Assembly: GCA_947650285.1 (NCBI GenBank)
Contig: CANTFL010001446.1
Span: 795,001 to 859,000, forward strand
Length of the DNA stretch: 64,000 nucleotides
From: Hyaloperonospora brassicae
Taxonomy: Eukaryota > Oomycota > Peronosporomycetes > Peronosporales > Peronosporaceae
Reading direction: 5' to 3'
In this document: in pieces, positions 35,627-47,517 of the stretch
Layout of the letters: the number at the start of each line of letters is the position of its first letter
Numbering within the stretch: the first letter of the stretch is position 1
The notes under the pieces: model-generated
Databases searched by the model: none
Told to the model about the DNA's origin: nothing
The model's input: only the letters and a program-made list of their open reading frames with translations
Made by a program: the position numbers and the translations under genes

Positions 35627-37721
35627 ATGTACTTTGTGGAATTGTAATGATATGTATCTATATGTAAGGTCTTTATAATGCACTGAGGTAGCGCTGTGTC
35701 CAAATGGCGCCAACACAATGCTGTTTAAATGAAATTAAAGGGAAGATTCGAAGGAGCAGAGATGCCGTACAGACAAGCGACTTCAATTTAAACCATATTA
35801 AAAGATCTTTATACAATTACTTGGTGCTATCGCAGGATGGTCACTTGATACAAGTGGGCCAATCGGAAATTGTGTACATTAATACAACACGATAAGCTAA
35901 TATTGCATTGTAATATTAACAAAATTAATAGCCATTGGTTATAGCAAAGCTAAATGTTGATCTAGAGTATAGAGGAAATGATGCTGCGAAGAAAATCAAG
36001 CTAGCGTTATGTGTAAAGTAGTTACGCGTATAAGCATATCTTCTCTCTCCTCTTGGTCCACATCGAATACTATTTACAATTTGCGTGTTGTTTTTATCCA
36101 AAAAATTCATTACAAAGTCGATGTTAACATGTGACAACATGATTTATATCGCTCGCAAGATGAATATGAGATATCTTGCGGTAAAGGGACCATCGCATAA
36201 CTACTTTTGTAATTAGTAAATTTATATGTTGATCCTAACACCCACGAATCACCGTAAAAGCTAGATTTTATAAATGGCTGTACCATACACGAATGTCGTC
36301 AAAACTTTCGCCTTTTATCGGGGTAGCCATTCGCATAGGTGCTTTCAGTCGTATATAAGCGTATCAGTGGAGCATGTTTACTTTAATAAATAATATTACA
36401 CTTATCGGCTTTTATACTGTGAATGGCTTTGTTTTTTTATTGTTTGTCGTTTATGGGTTCGCGATAATAAGCTGCACTATTCTCATACTAAATTACGGTA
36501 CATTCATAACTAATAATTCTGGCTTGACATACGCCTTGGCGTCTTCCAATAAAGGGTCCAGTATTGGCCAATGCACGCAAGGTGGCAATATAATCGTTCC
36601 ACTTCATATTTACAATAGGACACATACAAGAAAGCTTAGACAGATAAGAATTCATGCACATATATGTAGATAAGTAGAGCTGTCGTTTACATTCAATTAA
36701 TGTTTTTGGTATTGGTGCCGGACTTCCTTCGTTCTCTTGTGTACGGCAAATAACGGGGTACCAAGTAAAATCAAGCGTGTACTATCTGCAAGTTTACTCG
36801 GCACTCATTATACAATGCACAAGTTGTTTTGGGTTTTTGCGATAGAACCGGTCGACGGTTAAATGTAAATGACCTAACAATGCAGACGGCATGCTTTTAA
36901 TGAGGCAGAAGTTTCTACATATACGCTGCTGTTGGCCGACCACTACGATGTAGCTGCCGTTTTACTTCTAAAATGGTGTCGCAGGGTGTTGGCAGAAATA
37001 ATTTATAGAGAAAAGGTGAAAGCATCGTAGCAAGTACGTAAAGACAATACAATTTTACCCCCGATCTGGCATATTTTCCAATTAACATCAACACACAACA
37101 ACTACAAATTGAGTATGGATTAAAGAGTGCCGTTGCGACAATGGTCTGCTAGTTGTACGGAAGGAAATGTCAATGAACATATGCGGAGAAGTGTGATGAG
37201 GACGTAGCATCGATATACCACGGTTGCACGATGACTAGTTTATACCGCTGGGAGCTACAGTGGTATTTACAAAAGCTTTTAAACATACGGCACATAGCGC
37301 AATGTGCTAGAAAACAATATCGTACGTAAACATACACTTGGAGAACCTACGAGAAGTGCCAGCTTCGGCATACGAGACTAACGCGGTTATTAAATTTCGT
37401 GAATCGCTGACAGTTCAAATGAGCCGTACGGATGTATGTCATAGTATGCCTACCACCATGTAAGAACGGCTATAATTGATGGTCAACTAAGAAGCTCGCA
37501 TCTTTCTTCTTGGTCCGAGATCGTATAGTGTCGTCGTCCTACCGTCAAACATCTGCTACATTCGCTATCAATTTTATGCTAATAAGATAAAGCTGCTGAT
37601 GAAGAATGATCCGTGGTTGAGTTTGTACAGGAGTTGGCCGGCACCGAGGCGACTTAGCCAATCAATCTGCACGGACAGGTGGATACGGGAACTCATACGT
37701 CTTTGTCTCACGTCTTGACAA
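35627..37721. other. AT-rich intergenic sequence, nothing recognised
   Basis: Only short ORFs. One at 36374-36673 begins with a hydrophobic, membrane-like N-terminus (FVFLLFVVYGFAIISC). Its base composition is that of the surrounding AT-rich DNA and there is no other support for a gene. Confidence 0.5.
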
Positions 37722-38210
37722 GATACACTGGATACGACTTGCTACTCCCGGCGTTGCGCGACATTTAATGAATCCCTCCCTACAGAACGGACACATAACC
37801 AATCAGAGATCAAAGTCTTGTTGCACATTACTTACTAGCATCGTGACAAACGTATCCATTTCGAAAAGGGCGATAGGCATTGCGTTAGCGTTTACAAAGT
37901 TTTGTGATCGGCGCTATAGTGGTCGCAAGATTCGTGTTAAGTGTGTGTCGTAGGTAGCCCTGCTGTGCTAATGGGAGAAATCGACACGCACTCGTAGCGC
38001 TTGACCTCTACAGCGGTGTCTTCAGGCTACCGGCGTTGACGTTTTGGAGAGGTGATGAGTGACAAGACATACCTTACAGCGATGCTGATACCCAGAGTCT
38101 AGGTTCAGAGGAAGCCTTATGCCTTGAAGAGTCGAGGCGTTGGACTCGACTGGTCTAGAGTTTTGAGAATAAAAGATGCAGACTGAGGGAGAGTTCCGTC
38201 CTACAAGGAG

Positions 38211-38420
38211 CTCAAACGATTCACATGAACCAACAACAGCAAGCCGTGCTCAACAGCAAATGCATCTGCAAGGATTGCAGTCTGTCTTGCTCAAAGTGTG
38301 GGTGACTTTTACAAGCTCAAACGATTCACATGAACCAACAACAGCAAGCCGTGCTCAGCAGCAAATGCATCTGCAAGGCTTGCAGTCTGTCTTGCTCAAA
38401 GCGTGGGTGACTTTTACGAG
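38211..38420. repeat. 105-bp tandem duplication in arm 2
   Basis: Two adjacent 105-bp units (38211-38315, 38316-38420), each starting CTCAAACGATTCACATG. Arm 1 has one unit only. 105 is a multiple of three, so the ORF at 38176-38487 stays open with a 35-codon repeat. That ORF is not otherwise supported as a gene. Confidence 0.93.
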
Positions 38421-39108
38421 CTTGGCGTCAAAGGCGGTTAGTAAAGCGACTTATAAGTCCATCACACAACAAACTAAGATTGATTGAATACGAACATGTT
38501 AGTTATTCGGCCCGACAGCTAATTCTGTACCAAAGCGATGTACGCGTAAAACTGGTGGTGACAAAGCAGCCGTCTACTGATGTAACACAATCATCGCTGC
38601 CCAAGTACGCTTTCTGGATAGATTAATTTCCAAGTGCACTCATTGTCACCGCGCCGGGAAACAGTTGGATCGACCGACATTTCCGACCGTAACAGCTGTC
38701 GTTGCCCCACAGACTTTCGTCCGCCGATATGTCTACCACATGTAACGCGCAACACACTTCAATTGGCCGTGTATTTCCTAGCAACTCGTTGGAAGAAAAT
38801 TGACTGCCACGATTGCAATAATCGGCACGCCACGAAAATGCGCCGACGTTTCTTCTGAGCTGTAGAATTCTTGTACCACAAAGCTTGTTCCTGTCTGATG
38901 CGCATATATCGTCAAGTCGAGACGCTTTCCGTACCAAGCAGCGCGTTGCCAATCACTAAGCAGCGCAACGGTTGATAGCAAACGACAATCGTGACAAAAG
39001 CACCAGGTGCAATCGAACAAATACATTGCATCATCTCCTCCGTATGGCTTTACCTCACTCAACCTCTACCACAAGACGCGCGAGCTCGATTTTGTCCAGC
39101 AACCGAAC

Positions 39109-40039
39109 TCAATTCACTGCCACAGCGTTAGCACGCGTCTGCTCCAGTGGCGTGGTCTTGAGCTGCACAAACAGTTGGCGCATCCTCGAGACGTCCTCCT
39201 CGTCCACGGACGTTTTCGTTGCCGACACGACCTCATGTTTCGGATCCTGCTGCTTCGAGTCTTTGTTGGTATCAAGAGCCGCAAGTCTCTTTTTGCGATT
39301 CGTCTCGAGGTCCACGAGCGTCACCACGCGCTCCCACGGGTTCTCACTCTCCAAATCGGCCGCCATCTTCTCCAGTGCAGCTTGTTCAAACACGCGATTC
39401 GCCTGCATCTTGGCCTCCTTAATGCGCTGTCGCTCCGCAACAAACTGTGCCATGTCGTCCTCGGCCTTCGCCTTGCACTCGACCGCCACTTGCTCCTGCT
39501 CCTGCGCCTTGAGCACAATCTTCTGCTCGTACTCGCGCATGAACACCCTGCACACAACAACACAATTGTCACCGTCAGCCGTCGCTTCGTCTGCTTCCTC
39601 TTCCCTCCAGTGCCGCCTCAACGCTCTCTCAAGACCCAAGCGCCAGTGTACGTACGTGAGCTCGTTCTCCTCTTCGATCAGCGGAATGTGCGCAGAAGTT
39701 GCCATCGACGGCCGGCTCGTCTGCACGTGGCCAATCAGCTCTCCCTGCTCCTCGAACGAGTATCCTGACATTCCCTCCATATGCTGATACGACTCCTCCG
39801 TCGCTTGCGTGTGGTCTGCTGGCGCCACGTCGTAGAAGCTGCACAGCATCGCAAGAAGCCATACACGAACCACATCGAATCAGGAGACGCAGTATATGCA
39901 GTTTCACAGGACACAACAAACGCTCTTTCAAGCGCCACACGCACTCGCCAGCAGTGTCTCCAGGCGTCGGCGCAAAGTCCGCGACCTCCTGAGACACGTC
40001 GTCGCCGTCCGCCGCGTAGTCGTCTCCGAACGGGTCCAT
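39109..40039 (-). CDS. CLC: Clathrin light chain, arm 2 copy
   Basis: Exons on the minus strand: 40039-39945, 39838-39656 and 39547-39109. The 238-residue product appears identical to the arm 1 copy, with silent changes only (for example GAT versus GAC across the first splice junction). Acidic MDPFGDDY start, Ala/Glu-rich coiled coil, [11 protein letters not shown] block. Divergent from eL29 on this arm. Whether both copies are expressed cannot be told from sequence. Nothing in this copy marks it as a pseudogene. Confidence 0.88.
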
Positions 40040-40390
40040 CGCTGCGTCGGAAGTGAATGTGCCCAAGAGCGAAATCGGAGCTCTTCGCGTTGGCCGTCGA
40101 CGCTGTGTGCCCTTCTTCGAGAATGGACGGCGAACCTGCAGTACGGACTTATGCCGAAGCAGAGTGTGCGATCGTGCGGGATCCCTTGCGTGTGTGGTAC
40201 ACATCCCGTGTCGAGCGGTTGTGCCTCGAGATTGTGTGTCGTCCACGAGGTGGTGTGGTGCACGTACGCATATGCGTCGAAACTGGTGGCCAGCGTTCGA
40301 ACAGAGTTTGTGCGTGGGGACTGCCCGTTGTCCATAGAGTCGCGTCACGAGGTCGCCACAGTAGGAAAGCCGAATTACGCCGACGTCGAG

Positions 40391-40830
40391 ATGGTGAAGC
40401 AGAAAAACCACACCGCCCGTAACAATACGGTGAAGGCCCACCGCAACGGGATCAAGAAGCCAAAGATCCACCGCTTCACCTCGACGCGAGGCGTACGTGT
40501 TGTAGTCACAGCTGGCAACAGTCGATATGAGGCGAGTGCCTTTGCTAGAGCTGAGCACGAACTGACTCGCGTGTGGACTGTCATGGTCCTTTGTTGATGT
40601 GCTGCAGCTGGACCCCAAGTTCTTGCGCAACCAGCACTGGGCCAAGAAGTTTGACAAGAAGCACCGCAACCGCAAACTGAAGAACAAGGTTTGTGGAAAC
40701 GCCACTACTGTTTGCATCATTGATGCACCTCTTCGTACTCGAGAAGAGGCGCATGTGCACTTGCGACTCGGTATCTGATCGTTCTTGTGTGTCGTGACGT
40801 GTCTGTCTATACTACTGCAGGAGGAATAAG
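40391..40830 (+). CDS. RPL29: 60S ribosomal protein eL29, arm 2 copy
   Basis: Exons 40391-40492, 40608-40688 and 40822-40830 (63 residues), same protein as arm 1. The first intron (115 bp) is GTACGT...GCTGCAG. The second (133 bp) is GTTTGT...CTGCAG, and the last exon supplies only Glu-Glu-stop. Intron 2 carries an inverted repeat (ATGCACCTCTTC ... GAAGAGGCGCAT) that is perfect in arm 1 and has one mismatch here. Confidence 0.9.
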
Positions 40831-41050
40831 TTTGTGCCTTGTCGACGAACTAGCAGAGACGTTTCGTGCATGTCAGCTGATTTCGCATGATCATCGAGAT
40901 CGTTCAGTCGATGGGTGGGCGATACGCTGATTTTGTGAACAGCCGGCAATGACGCAGTGAGTCTAGGATTTTGTGGAGAGGTAGCAGGTGTGGCGTTTGC
41001 AGGCATAGCGAGACTACTGCAGTGGTGTGACTGGGTAATGGTGAGGTTCC

Positions 41051-44000
41051 GTCTTGGGAATCGGTAATAAGAGGCGAAATTTGGCGGCTTGGCAATATCT
41101 ATGATGTTGACAGTGTTTCTTCTTTGCTGGATTGTGGATGCGACGTCGTCAAACGAATTGGCAAAAGAAGTGGAGCAATACTTACGGATTAGAGGGTGTG
41201 CAGGATGAGTTCCAAGAGTGTGGAAATGACGATCGAAAGTATTTATCTACATTCTCCGAACAAAACGTGAGCACAGAAAGCAAGGAGCTGATCCATATCT
41301 CAGGACGTTCCAGTACACCCTCTTCTCCACCCAGCGAATGTGTAGCATTAGGCTGGCAATGCATGTGCTAGTAGAGGGAACAAGTAGGGTAAGTGTTGCG
41401 CATTGCTGTAGTGTATCATCGTGTTGTAGTTGGGCGAGACTGGTATTTGCTGTTCGATATTGAAGGCTGCCAAGCGTGGTAAATTTATTTCGTTTTTTTA
41501 GCAAGAGATCTGAACTAGACCCTGATGCGCGGCAAGTGCGTATGCTGTATGACTAATGTCCGGACGGCGGACCGTTACCGATTGTTCATTGAATCATCAA
41601 CACACGTTGTGTGCAATTAAGTTCTTGCCGCCTTCACTCATTCGCTTGATTCCCACCGACCGGTTTCATTTAATTGTGGCAGCAGACTTGCTGCATCATT
41701 TGTTCACGAAGGTTTATGTAAGGATAGCTTCGTTTTTGCTCAGTATGGCAGTGACAATGAACTGAGACACGGGGCAGCGCGGAGTCTACAAAGAATGCAG
41801 TGAAGTGTAATTTTCGGCAATGTTGGGCATTCAGCTTGTAACTCTTCAAGCACCGCTGGCCAAGTTCACTCTTTGCTGAGTCGATGGCGCCCTTGCGGCA
41901 ACAAGGTGACCCCGTTTCATTTTATTGACATTAATGAATGTCAAACTAAACGATACCTGTGCAGGTAACCATGTTAATGTTGATGTATTGAGCTAAATTC
42001 TGTATCTTCTGTTCATTCATTGGGTTGACATAGACAGTTATGTCGAACAACAAAGTGCCCAATCAATGACGGACGCGTGCAACCGATAGCTAGCAGCTAG
42101 TTACAATTGTGCATTTATAAAATATGCATAAGGATTGCTTAGGCAGCTTCATGATAACCTCAACAATATTCAATACCATTCCCTCTTTGTAGGCAGATAT
42201 GCTTTCCGCAGTCACGACATGATACGATTCTGACTAGATTTCGTAGAAAGCACTTGTGTAGCTTTCCCTACTTCTTTTGCGTCTCTTAAACCCACCTCAA
42301 GAGCAGTAGATAGCCGGACTCGACGATTAGAACTTGAGGTGTTATCTAATCGAGTGTTAACACGACGGGTCATAACCAAGCGAGCTTAATCTCGATCTCG
42401 AAGGATCGAAATCGACGAGTGCTACTCAGTGAGTGTTGCCTCGACGAGTCGATTCAAGAACAATGACCGGCGCTGATCGCTGCATCATGTGGTCCCTCTA
42501 TAGAGTCAACGAAGCGGCCCATAACGATTAACTTAAAGCAGATACATGTAAAGCTGACGCGTCGCTTTACGATACCCTGTACAGACCTGATTAATCTATA
42601 AATGTCGACCGAGTTCCTAGCCTTGACGCAGACTTTGCATTATCGCATTTCCGCAACAGGTGCATTAATCGCAGTGGTATTCCTATGTTTCTGTTTCAAC
42701 ACGCACCTCAAGCTGATCACAAATTTAACAGGGTCGGGAATATTATGATGAAGAAAAGCTTGTTTAACTAGTTCTTGGAATGGAGCTGCTTGACGTAGCG
42801 CGAGACGTACCATGGAAAGCGAGGAGCTGCAAGTGCGCCTAGAAGGCGTCACCCAATTTCCGATTATCGTGACCATTTTTCCGCATATCCATGTTCGACC
42901 ATATATTGAGCTTTGTGAACAAATCGTGGAAAAATTACTTTAAGCCATCAACTCCTATGGATGAAGTCTCGTGTGTGACGGATTAGCACGCTTCTGTTAA
43001 TAGACCTTCAATGATGTCCAATTCTGTTTGTAGATAACGATACTTTGCCTGTAAAGGTGGCATTCATCTGAGCTTCAAAAGAGGCCCTCATTGATGAATA
43101 TCTGTACGGGTAGGTCGGATAATGATACCAGAATAGGTCTGTCGTCTTCTACAGCATTCACAAGTGAGTGAGGTTTAGGTTGTGTCGGCGAAGCAAGTTT
43201 ATTTTACAAGAATTTACCGGGCCGGTAAAACTACAGTAGGACAGTAAGTGTACATAACTCGATATGGGAACTTGCTACTTGACATCATGAACGTTACACC
43301 CCCAGGGAGAAGGCAATTCGAGTGAAGGTGCAGCAGAAAAGCTTGAGATATGCGTTTATGATATCAAAGGCCCCAATCGGCCGCCGCGGCAAGGGAATGG
43401 TTTGTGGCTATGTGAATATTGTCTTTCTTCCATGACCTAACAGATAGGTATAGCATAGCCGCCAGGAGGTCCGTAATCCATAAACGTGCTCAACATACAT
43501 TGTCCGGTGAGGCAACGAGCCATTCTTCAAGATCCTGGTCCAGCTTTTTTCCCTTCGAACATCACTTTTGAGATAGCGCACGTTTGAGTGTTCAAGCTGT
43601 ACCCACACTAGACAACGTCGTGCCCGCACTTCCTCGATAATGTGTACACTACATTGCGAATCAATGATTCGGGGAACTTGTCAGTATCGCAGCATGCCAA
43701 GGCAGCACCAATATGTTGTTTTGGCCGATATAGCGTATATCGGCTACGTTGACACGACGAAGCTGTGTATTTGGCCTTTACCTTGGGAAGATACAGTAGT
43801 GACCTTACAAGCTCTTGGGAAGAAAACGTTCTGCCACTAAGAGATGATTGCTTTTTTGCTTCTTACACAGTCTTCTTCCATAAGGTCAAATGAGTGCTGG
43901 TCTCCATCGGTATACGACTCGCGTGAGCTGCGCCACGATATAGAATGGTTATATACAAATGTCGGTATCATGTCCTCGATGTACGATGATGGAGTCACTG

Positions 44001-44978
44001 TAATGTTACACCTCCAATCCCATATAGATAATGGGAAAGTCATGGAGATCAATGGATGTGGAAGTAAACCAAAATTCGATCGATTGGTCCCGCCTATAAG
44101 ATAGAGATGGAGAGTTCGCAGAGGCCTAGTCAGTTCTTTTGTCTATCGATCAACAAGTTTATAGTGCGACACATGTTGACAGGTGTATCGCAGTGCCACA
44201 CACAATCAAGTATTCTTCGGCGCACTTGTTGCTGTATATAATTGACGCAAAAATGTCGCTTGAGTCTTTGATCAATCCGTAGGACTGCCCTTTGGCTTGC
44301 TTCAACATCCCAGACAATACTTGGCCACTAGCTTACTGATGTCTATCCCTTATAACCAAATCTTGTGCCTATACAAGATATACCATGAGTAAAGCGAAAC
44401 TTGGGATTGTAGTAATGGTCCCGCGGCGTATTACTATGATCCCAAGTTTTGCTTCGCTGTTCATCTGAGTCCACGCACATTGCAGTCATATGCATCTGCC
44501 GTTCTGTCGAGTAGACCGACGACAATGGACTGTGGTCATGCTCGATAGCTTCTGTTGGGGAACGCAAACGCCGCATTCCGAAAGCCTTTGTGATGAAGCG
44601 GTTGGAAGTATTTGTCCGAAACTGACCGTAAAAACTGCTGCATTCGTAAAAGCGCTGCAAAGGTCAGGCTCTGCGCTCGAACATTGCGACGACTCGTCTA
44701 TCACTTACATCAACAACAGACGTTGAGCTCTGGAATAAGACATGGCAAACCCGTGTATCCCATTATTGCTTAGTTCTGCCCTCACGTGACGGGTTGGGCC
44801 ATGCTCGATATGCGTTGGTCCACCATCGAGCCACGCGTGTTTCTCGAGTCAACTGGTGTTGTCTGCGCATGGCGTAAGGAGCGTGTCAAGAGCAGCAAAC
44901 AGCATGGGCAATCAACACTAGAAAACACAATAACTCCATTTATGTTTACCCCATGAGCTGCAACAACATGATCTGCGA
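41051..44978. other. Unassigned region between inverted-repeat arm 2 and the gene island
   Basis: No recognised gene. Plus-strand ORFs at 43640-43840 and 43844-44104 lie end to end and could be one degraded coding sequence (phrases VLADIAYIGYVDTTKLCIWP and RHDIEWLYTNVGIMSSMYDD), but I know no family for them. At about 42300-42450 there is a patch of short inverted and direct repeats built on tcgacga / ctcgat. Otherwise nothing. Confidence 0.4.
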
Positions 44979-45959
44979 TTATGATGCATTATCCGCTGTC
45001 GTCTCGGCACTTGAATCGTTTTTCTCTTCTGCCTCCTTCACACAGTCCTTGGCGTCGGCAGCAGTATCCTTTTCCTCTGGCTTACCATCGGTCTTTGCTC
45101 CTTTCTTGGCGGTTTGCTGGCCGGATTCAGGAGGATCAATCATCGAGCGCACATTGTACTTTCGAAAGCGATGGAAGTCCGTCAAGATGCTGAACCCGCA
45201 CGTGTTCCGAAAGACCTCCACCAGCAAAACTGAGCGAGGCGTCGTCAAGTTCACTTTCGTCTTGTCTTCTCCCACCAGCTCGACGAGCGCATCGATGACG
45301 TCCATACTGTTGAGGTTCGTGCAATTGCGTCGCTTGAACTCCACTGCAAACTCAAGCGGCTCGTCCGTCCCGGCAGCCGTTTGCTCCTCAGCATAAGCTG
45401 CCACATGCGCTTTGATCATCGGAGCAGCGAGCTCCTTGATCGCCTCCACACTCGAGTAGCCGACCTTCTCCAACGGGATCATGCGCATGATGAACCTCGA
45501 CGCAAAGTCCTTCGAGTGCTCGACCTGCTCAAGGATCTTGCCGACAAGAGCGGTAGGAGACAAACGGTCATCCTTCACCTGAATTAGCACCGCGCCTTTG
45601 ACTCCCGTGTCCAGAGGCGTGAACCTGCCCGTCTGGCGCTTAATTGCCTGCGTCTGCACGGCTTCAATCTCCTCTTGCAGCTTCTTCTGCACCGAGTCGC
45701 TCTTCTCCTCCGTTTCGTGCTCGTCTCCTTCCTGCGTTGTGTCTTCTGCCAATGGGAAGAACCGGTCGGCCACTTCGTTCAGAATATTGAGCGCGTCACT
45801 GACGCTCTGTCGCTCTCGGATCTTGTCGCACGTCACGAGCACTGCGCCGTGCCCTTTCGCGTTCGCAGCAGCACCTAACGCTCCCCGATGGCGCTTACTG
45901 GTGCCGTCGCGGCCGCCCATCCACTGCTTCTTGCGCTTGTCCTGCGCTTCCCGTCCCAT
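44979..45959 (-). CDS. THUMPD1: THUMP-domain protein, THUMPD1/Tan1-like (tRNA acetylation adaptor)
   Basis: In yeast and human this protein binds tRNA and delivers it to the Kre33/NAT10 acetyltransferase for N4-acetylcytidine formation. The 326-residue reading starts at ATG 45959 (MGREAQDKRKKQWMGG). A longer frame from 46061 would run into the start region of the divergent WD40 gene and adds no conserved sequence. Residues about 40-75 (GAVLVTCDKIRERQSVSDALNIL) form the conserved N-terminal block. The THUMP domain follows an acidic linker: KGAVLIQVKD, then SRFIMRMIPLEKVGY, FAVEFKRRNCTNLN, and the closing RSVLLVEVFRNTCGFSIL. An acidic/Ala-rich tail follows. Only 161 bp separates its ATG from the WDR18-like gene. 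Confidence 0.88.
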   Translation of the reverse strand: MGREAQDKRKKQWMGGRDGTSKRHRGALGAAANAKGHGAVLVTCDKIRERQSVSDALNILNEVADRFFPLAEDTTQEGDEHETEEKSDSVQKKLQEEIEAVQTQAIKRQTGRFTPLDTGVKGAVLIQVKDDRLSPTALVGKILEQVEHSKDFASRFIMRMIPLEKVGYSSVEAIKELAAPMIKAHVAAYAEEQTAAGTDEPLEFAVEFKRRNCTNLNSMDVIDALVELVGEDKTKVNLTTPRSVLLVEVFRNTCGFSILTDFHRFRKYNVRSMIDPPESGQQTAKKGAKTDGKPEEKDTAADAKDCVKEAEEKNDSSAETTADNAS

Positions 45960-46120
45960 CGCAGCGCGGGCACCTGCTACACTAAATGACTGGCTGGCAG
46001 GCCCTGAAGCGCTTTCAACCAATCCCCACGCTGCAAACTGTACCCAAAACTCCTTTTCCACGAATCAAATGCGGTAAAAGCACTGGCTGTCCGCGCTTGC
46101 CATCCTCCGGCTTGACCACC
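45960..46120. promoter_or_regulatory. Shared upstream region of THUMPD1-like and WDR18-like genes
   Basis: 161 bp between two divergent start codons, so both promoters must lie here or overlap coding sequence. No TATA box is evident. Both products serve RNA/ribosome maturation, so co-regulation is plausible but inferred. Confidence 0.5.
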
Positions 46121-47305
46121 ATGACAACGACTGCCTTGGCGGACCACGTGCTGGTCCTGGGCTCGAGTTACGCGAACGAACTGGTGGTCGTGGACGCTGC
46201 GACGGGCGGCCACTTGACGTGCTTGAAGAACTGCCGCGCGGCGCTCAATGGCGTCCACGTGGTCCCTCGGACGGACCACGTCGTGGCCGTGCAAGAGGGC
46301 AAACTCGTGCTCAACCTCTACCGCTGGGGCACGAACATGCCCGTGTTCAAGTGCCACGTGGCCGAGCGCATGGGACCAGTGACGGCGTCGAGCTGTGGCA
46401 ACTTCCTCTTCGCGGGGGCCGACTCGGGCAAAGTGTACGTGTGGGACGTCAAGACGGGCGAGTTGGTGACAGTGTTCGATGCGCACTACAAGCGCGTGTC
46501 GGCACTGGCACTGACGGCCGAGGACTCGCACTTGATCACGGCGGGCGAAGACGCACTGGTGCACGTGTGGCGACTGCTCGACTTGCTGGACGAACCGGAC
46601 GTGGCAGCCAGTTTCCAACAGGGCGTGACACCCGTCGTGAGCTTTACGGACCACGTGCTGCCGGTCACGTCTCTGCATGTGGGTCTGGGCGGCGTGAACG
46701 CCCGAGTCTACACGTCGTCGCTCGACCGCACGTGCAAGATCTGGTCGCTGCGCTCGGCCCAGTGTCTCTACAGTGTCTCGTGCCCGTCGTACGTCAACGC
46801 GTGCAGTGTCGACCCCATGGAGCAGCGGCTGTTCATGGGCTGTGGCAACGGCGAGATCTACGTGCTGGACCTGCACGCGGCGGCAACGACAGTCACTGCA
46901 GCTACAGCACGTGTGGTCAATGCCTCACTGGGTGCAACAACGTCGGTTGTCAAGCCAACGGACGCGTCGCCATGGGGCCCTGACGCTTTGCTGCCCGACT
47001 CGTTCAAAGGCCACGAAAGCAGTGTCACCACGTTGAGCGTACACGGCAGCGGTGCTTTCCTCGTGTCGGGAGACGAGAGCGGCGTTGTGCACGTGTGGGA
47101 CAGCCTCAGCCGCCAGTCGCTACGTACGATCAAACCGTTCAAAGGCAAAGTCACGGCTTTGGTGCTGCTTCGTCGTCCGCGACACCTGTTGCATCCGGCC
47201 AAGACGCCGTATACCATGGCAAGCGATGACCCGGACGACATGTTGGCCACGCCGCTCCCTGTTGCACCGCTCAAGAAGTACATGAACGCGACGACCGACG
47301 AGTGA
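46121..47305 (+). CDS. WDR18: WD40 protein, WDR18/Ipi3-like (60S ribosome assembly)
   Basis: Ipi3/WDR18 is a subunit of the Rix1 complex that matures pre-60S ribosomes. The 394-residue product starts at ATG 46121, in the strong context ccaccATGa. An in-frame ATG at 45986 would extend it into the neighbour's promoter with non-conserved residues. WD repeats are visible: GPVTASSCGNFLFAGADSGKVYVWD, HYKRVSALALTAEDSHLITAGEDALVHVWR, LPVTSLHVGLGG...RVYTSSLDRTCKIW, MEQRLFMGCGNGEIYVLDLH, and SSVTTLSVHGSGAFLVSGDESGVVHVWD (the phrase lengths follow the GH-WD spacing). LGSSYANELVVVDAATG at the start and the insertion after the third repeat fit WDR18. A generic WD40 assignment is certain; the subfamily is likely. 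Confidence 0.8.
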   Translation: MTTTALADHVLVLGSSYANELVVVDAATGGHLTCLKNCRAALNGVHVVPRTDHVVAVQEGKLVLNLYRWGTNMPVFKCHVAERMGPVTASSCGNFLFAGADSGKVYVWDVKTGELVTVFDAHYKRVSALALTAEDSHLITAGEDALVHVWRLLDLLDEPDVAASFQQGVTPVVSFTDHVLPVTSLHVGLGGVNARVYTSSLDRTCKIWSLRSAQCLYSVSCPSYVNACSVDPMEQRLFMGCGNGEIYVLDLHAAATTVTAATARVVNASLGATTSVVKPTDASPWGPDALLPDSFKGHESSVTTLSVHGSGAFLVSGDESGVVHVWDSLSRQSLRTIKPFKGKVTALVLLRRPRHLLHPAKTPYTMASDDPDDMLATPLPVAPLKKYMNATTDE

Positions 47306-47517
47306 GGCCGAAGGCGAGCGTGATGTGCTATGAAATAGACGTTGCATGGCCCTTCGTATTGTCCGTCACCTCGTGCGTTCGAGGACAGCGAGAGCTTTGC
47401 GTCTCAGTCAGTCTGTTCACGTCCTTGGGACGCGGCGAAGAACAAACCTGCGCTCACGTCCATCCCATAAACGAACAAACGGCAGCAGCAGCAGCACATT
47501 GGACGTAGTCAACGACA

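Larger units (their letters stand above)
37722..41050. repeat. Inverted repeat arm 2 (clathrin light chain + eL29)
   Basis: Reverse-complement partner of 15771-19391. It lacks the solo LTR (empty GTAAA site near 37902) and has a 105-bp tandem duplication at 38211-38420. The arms are separated by about 18.3 kb. The clathrin light chain and eL29 exons, and their introns, are intact here too. Confidence 0.95.

Noticed and set aside
36374..36673. Small membrane protein gene
   Set aside because: A hydrophobic start is common in AT-rich random ORFs. There is no homology, promoter or codon bias to support it.
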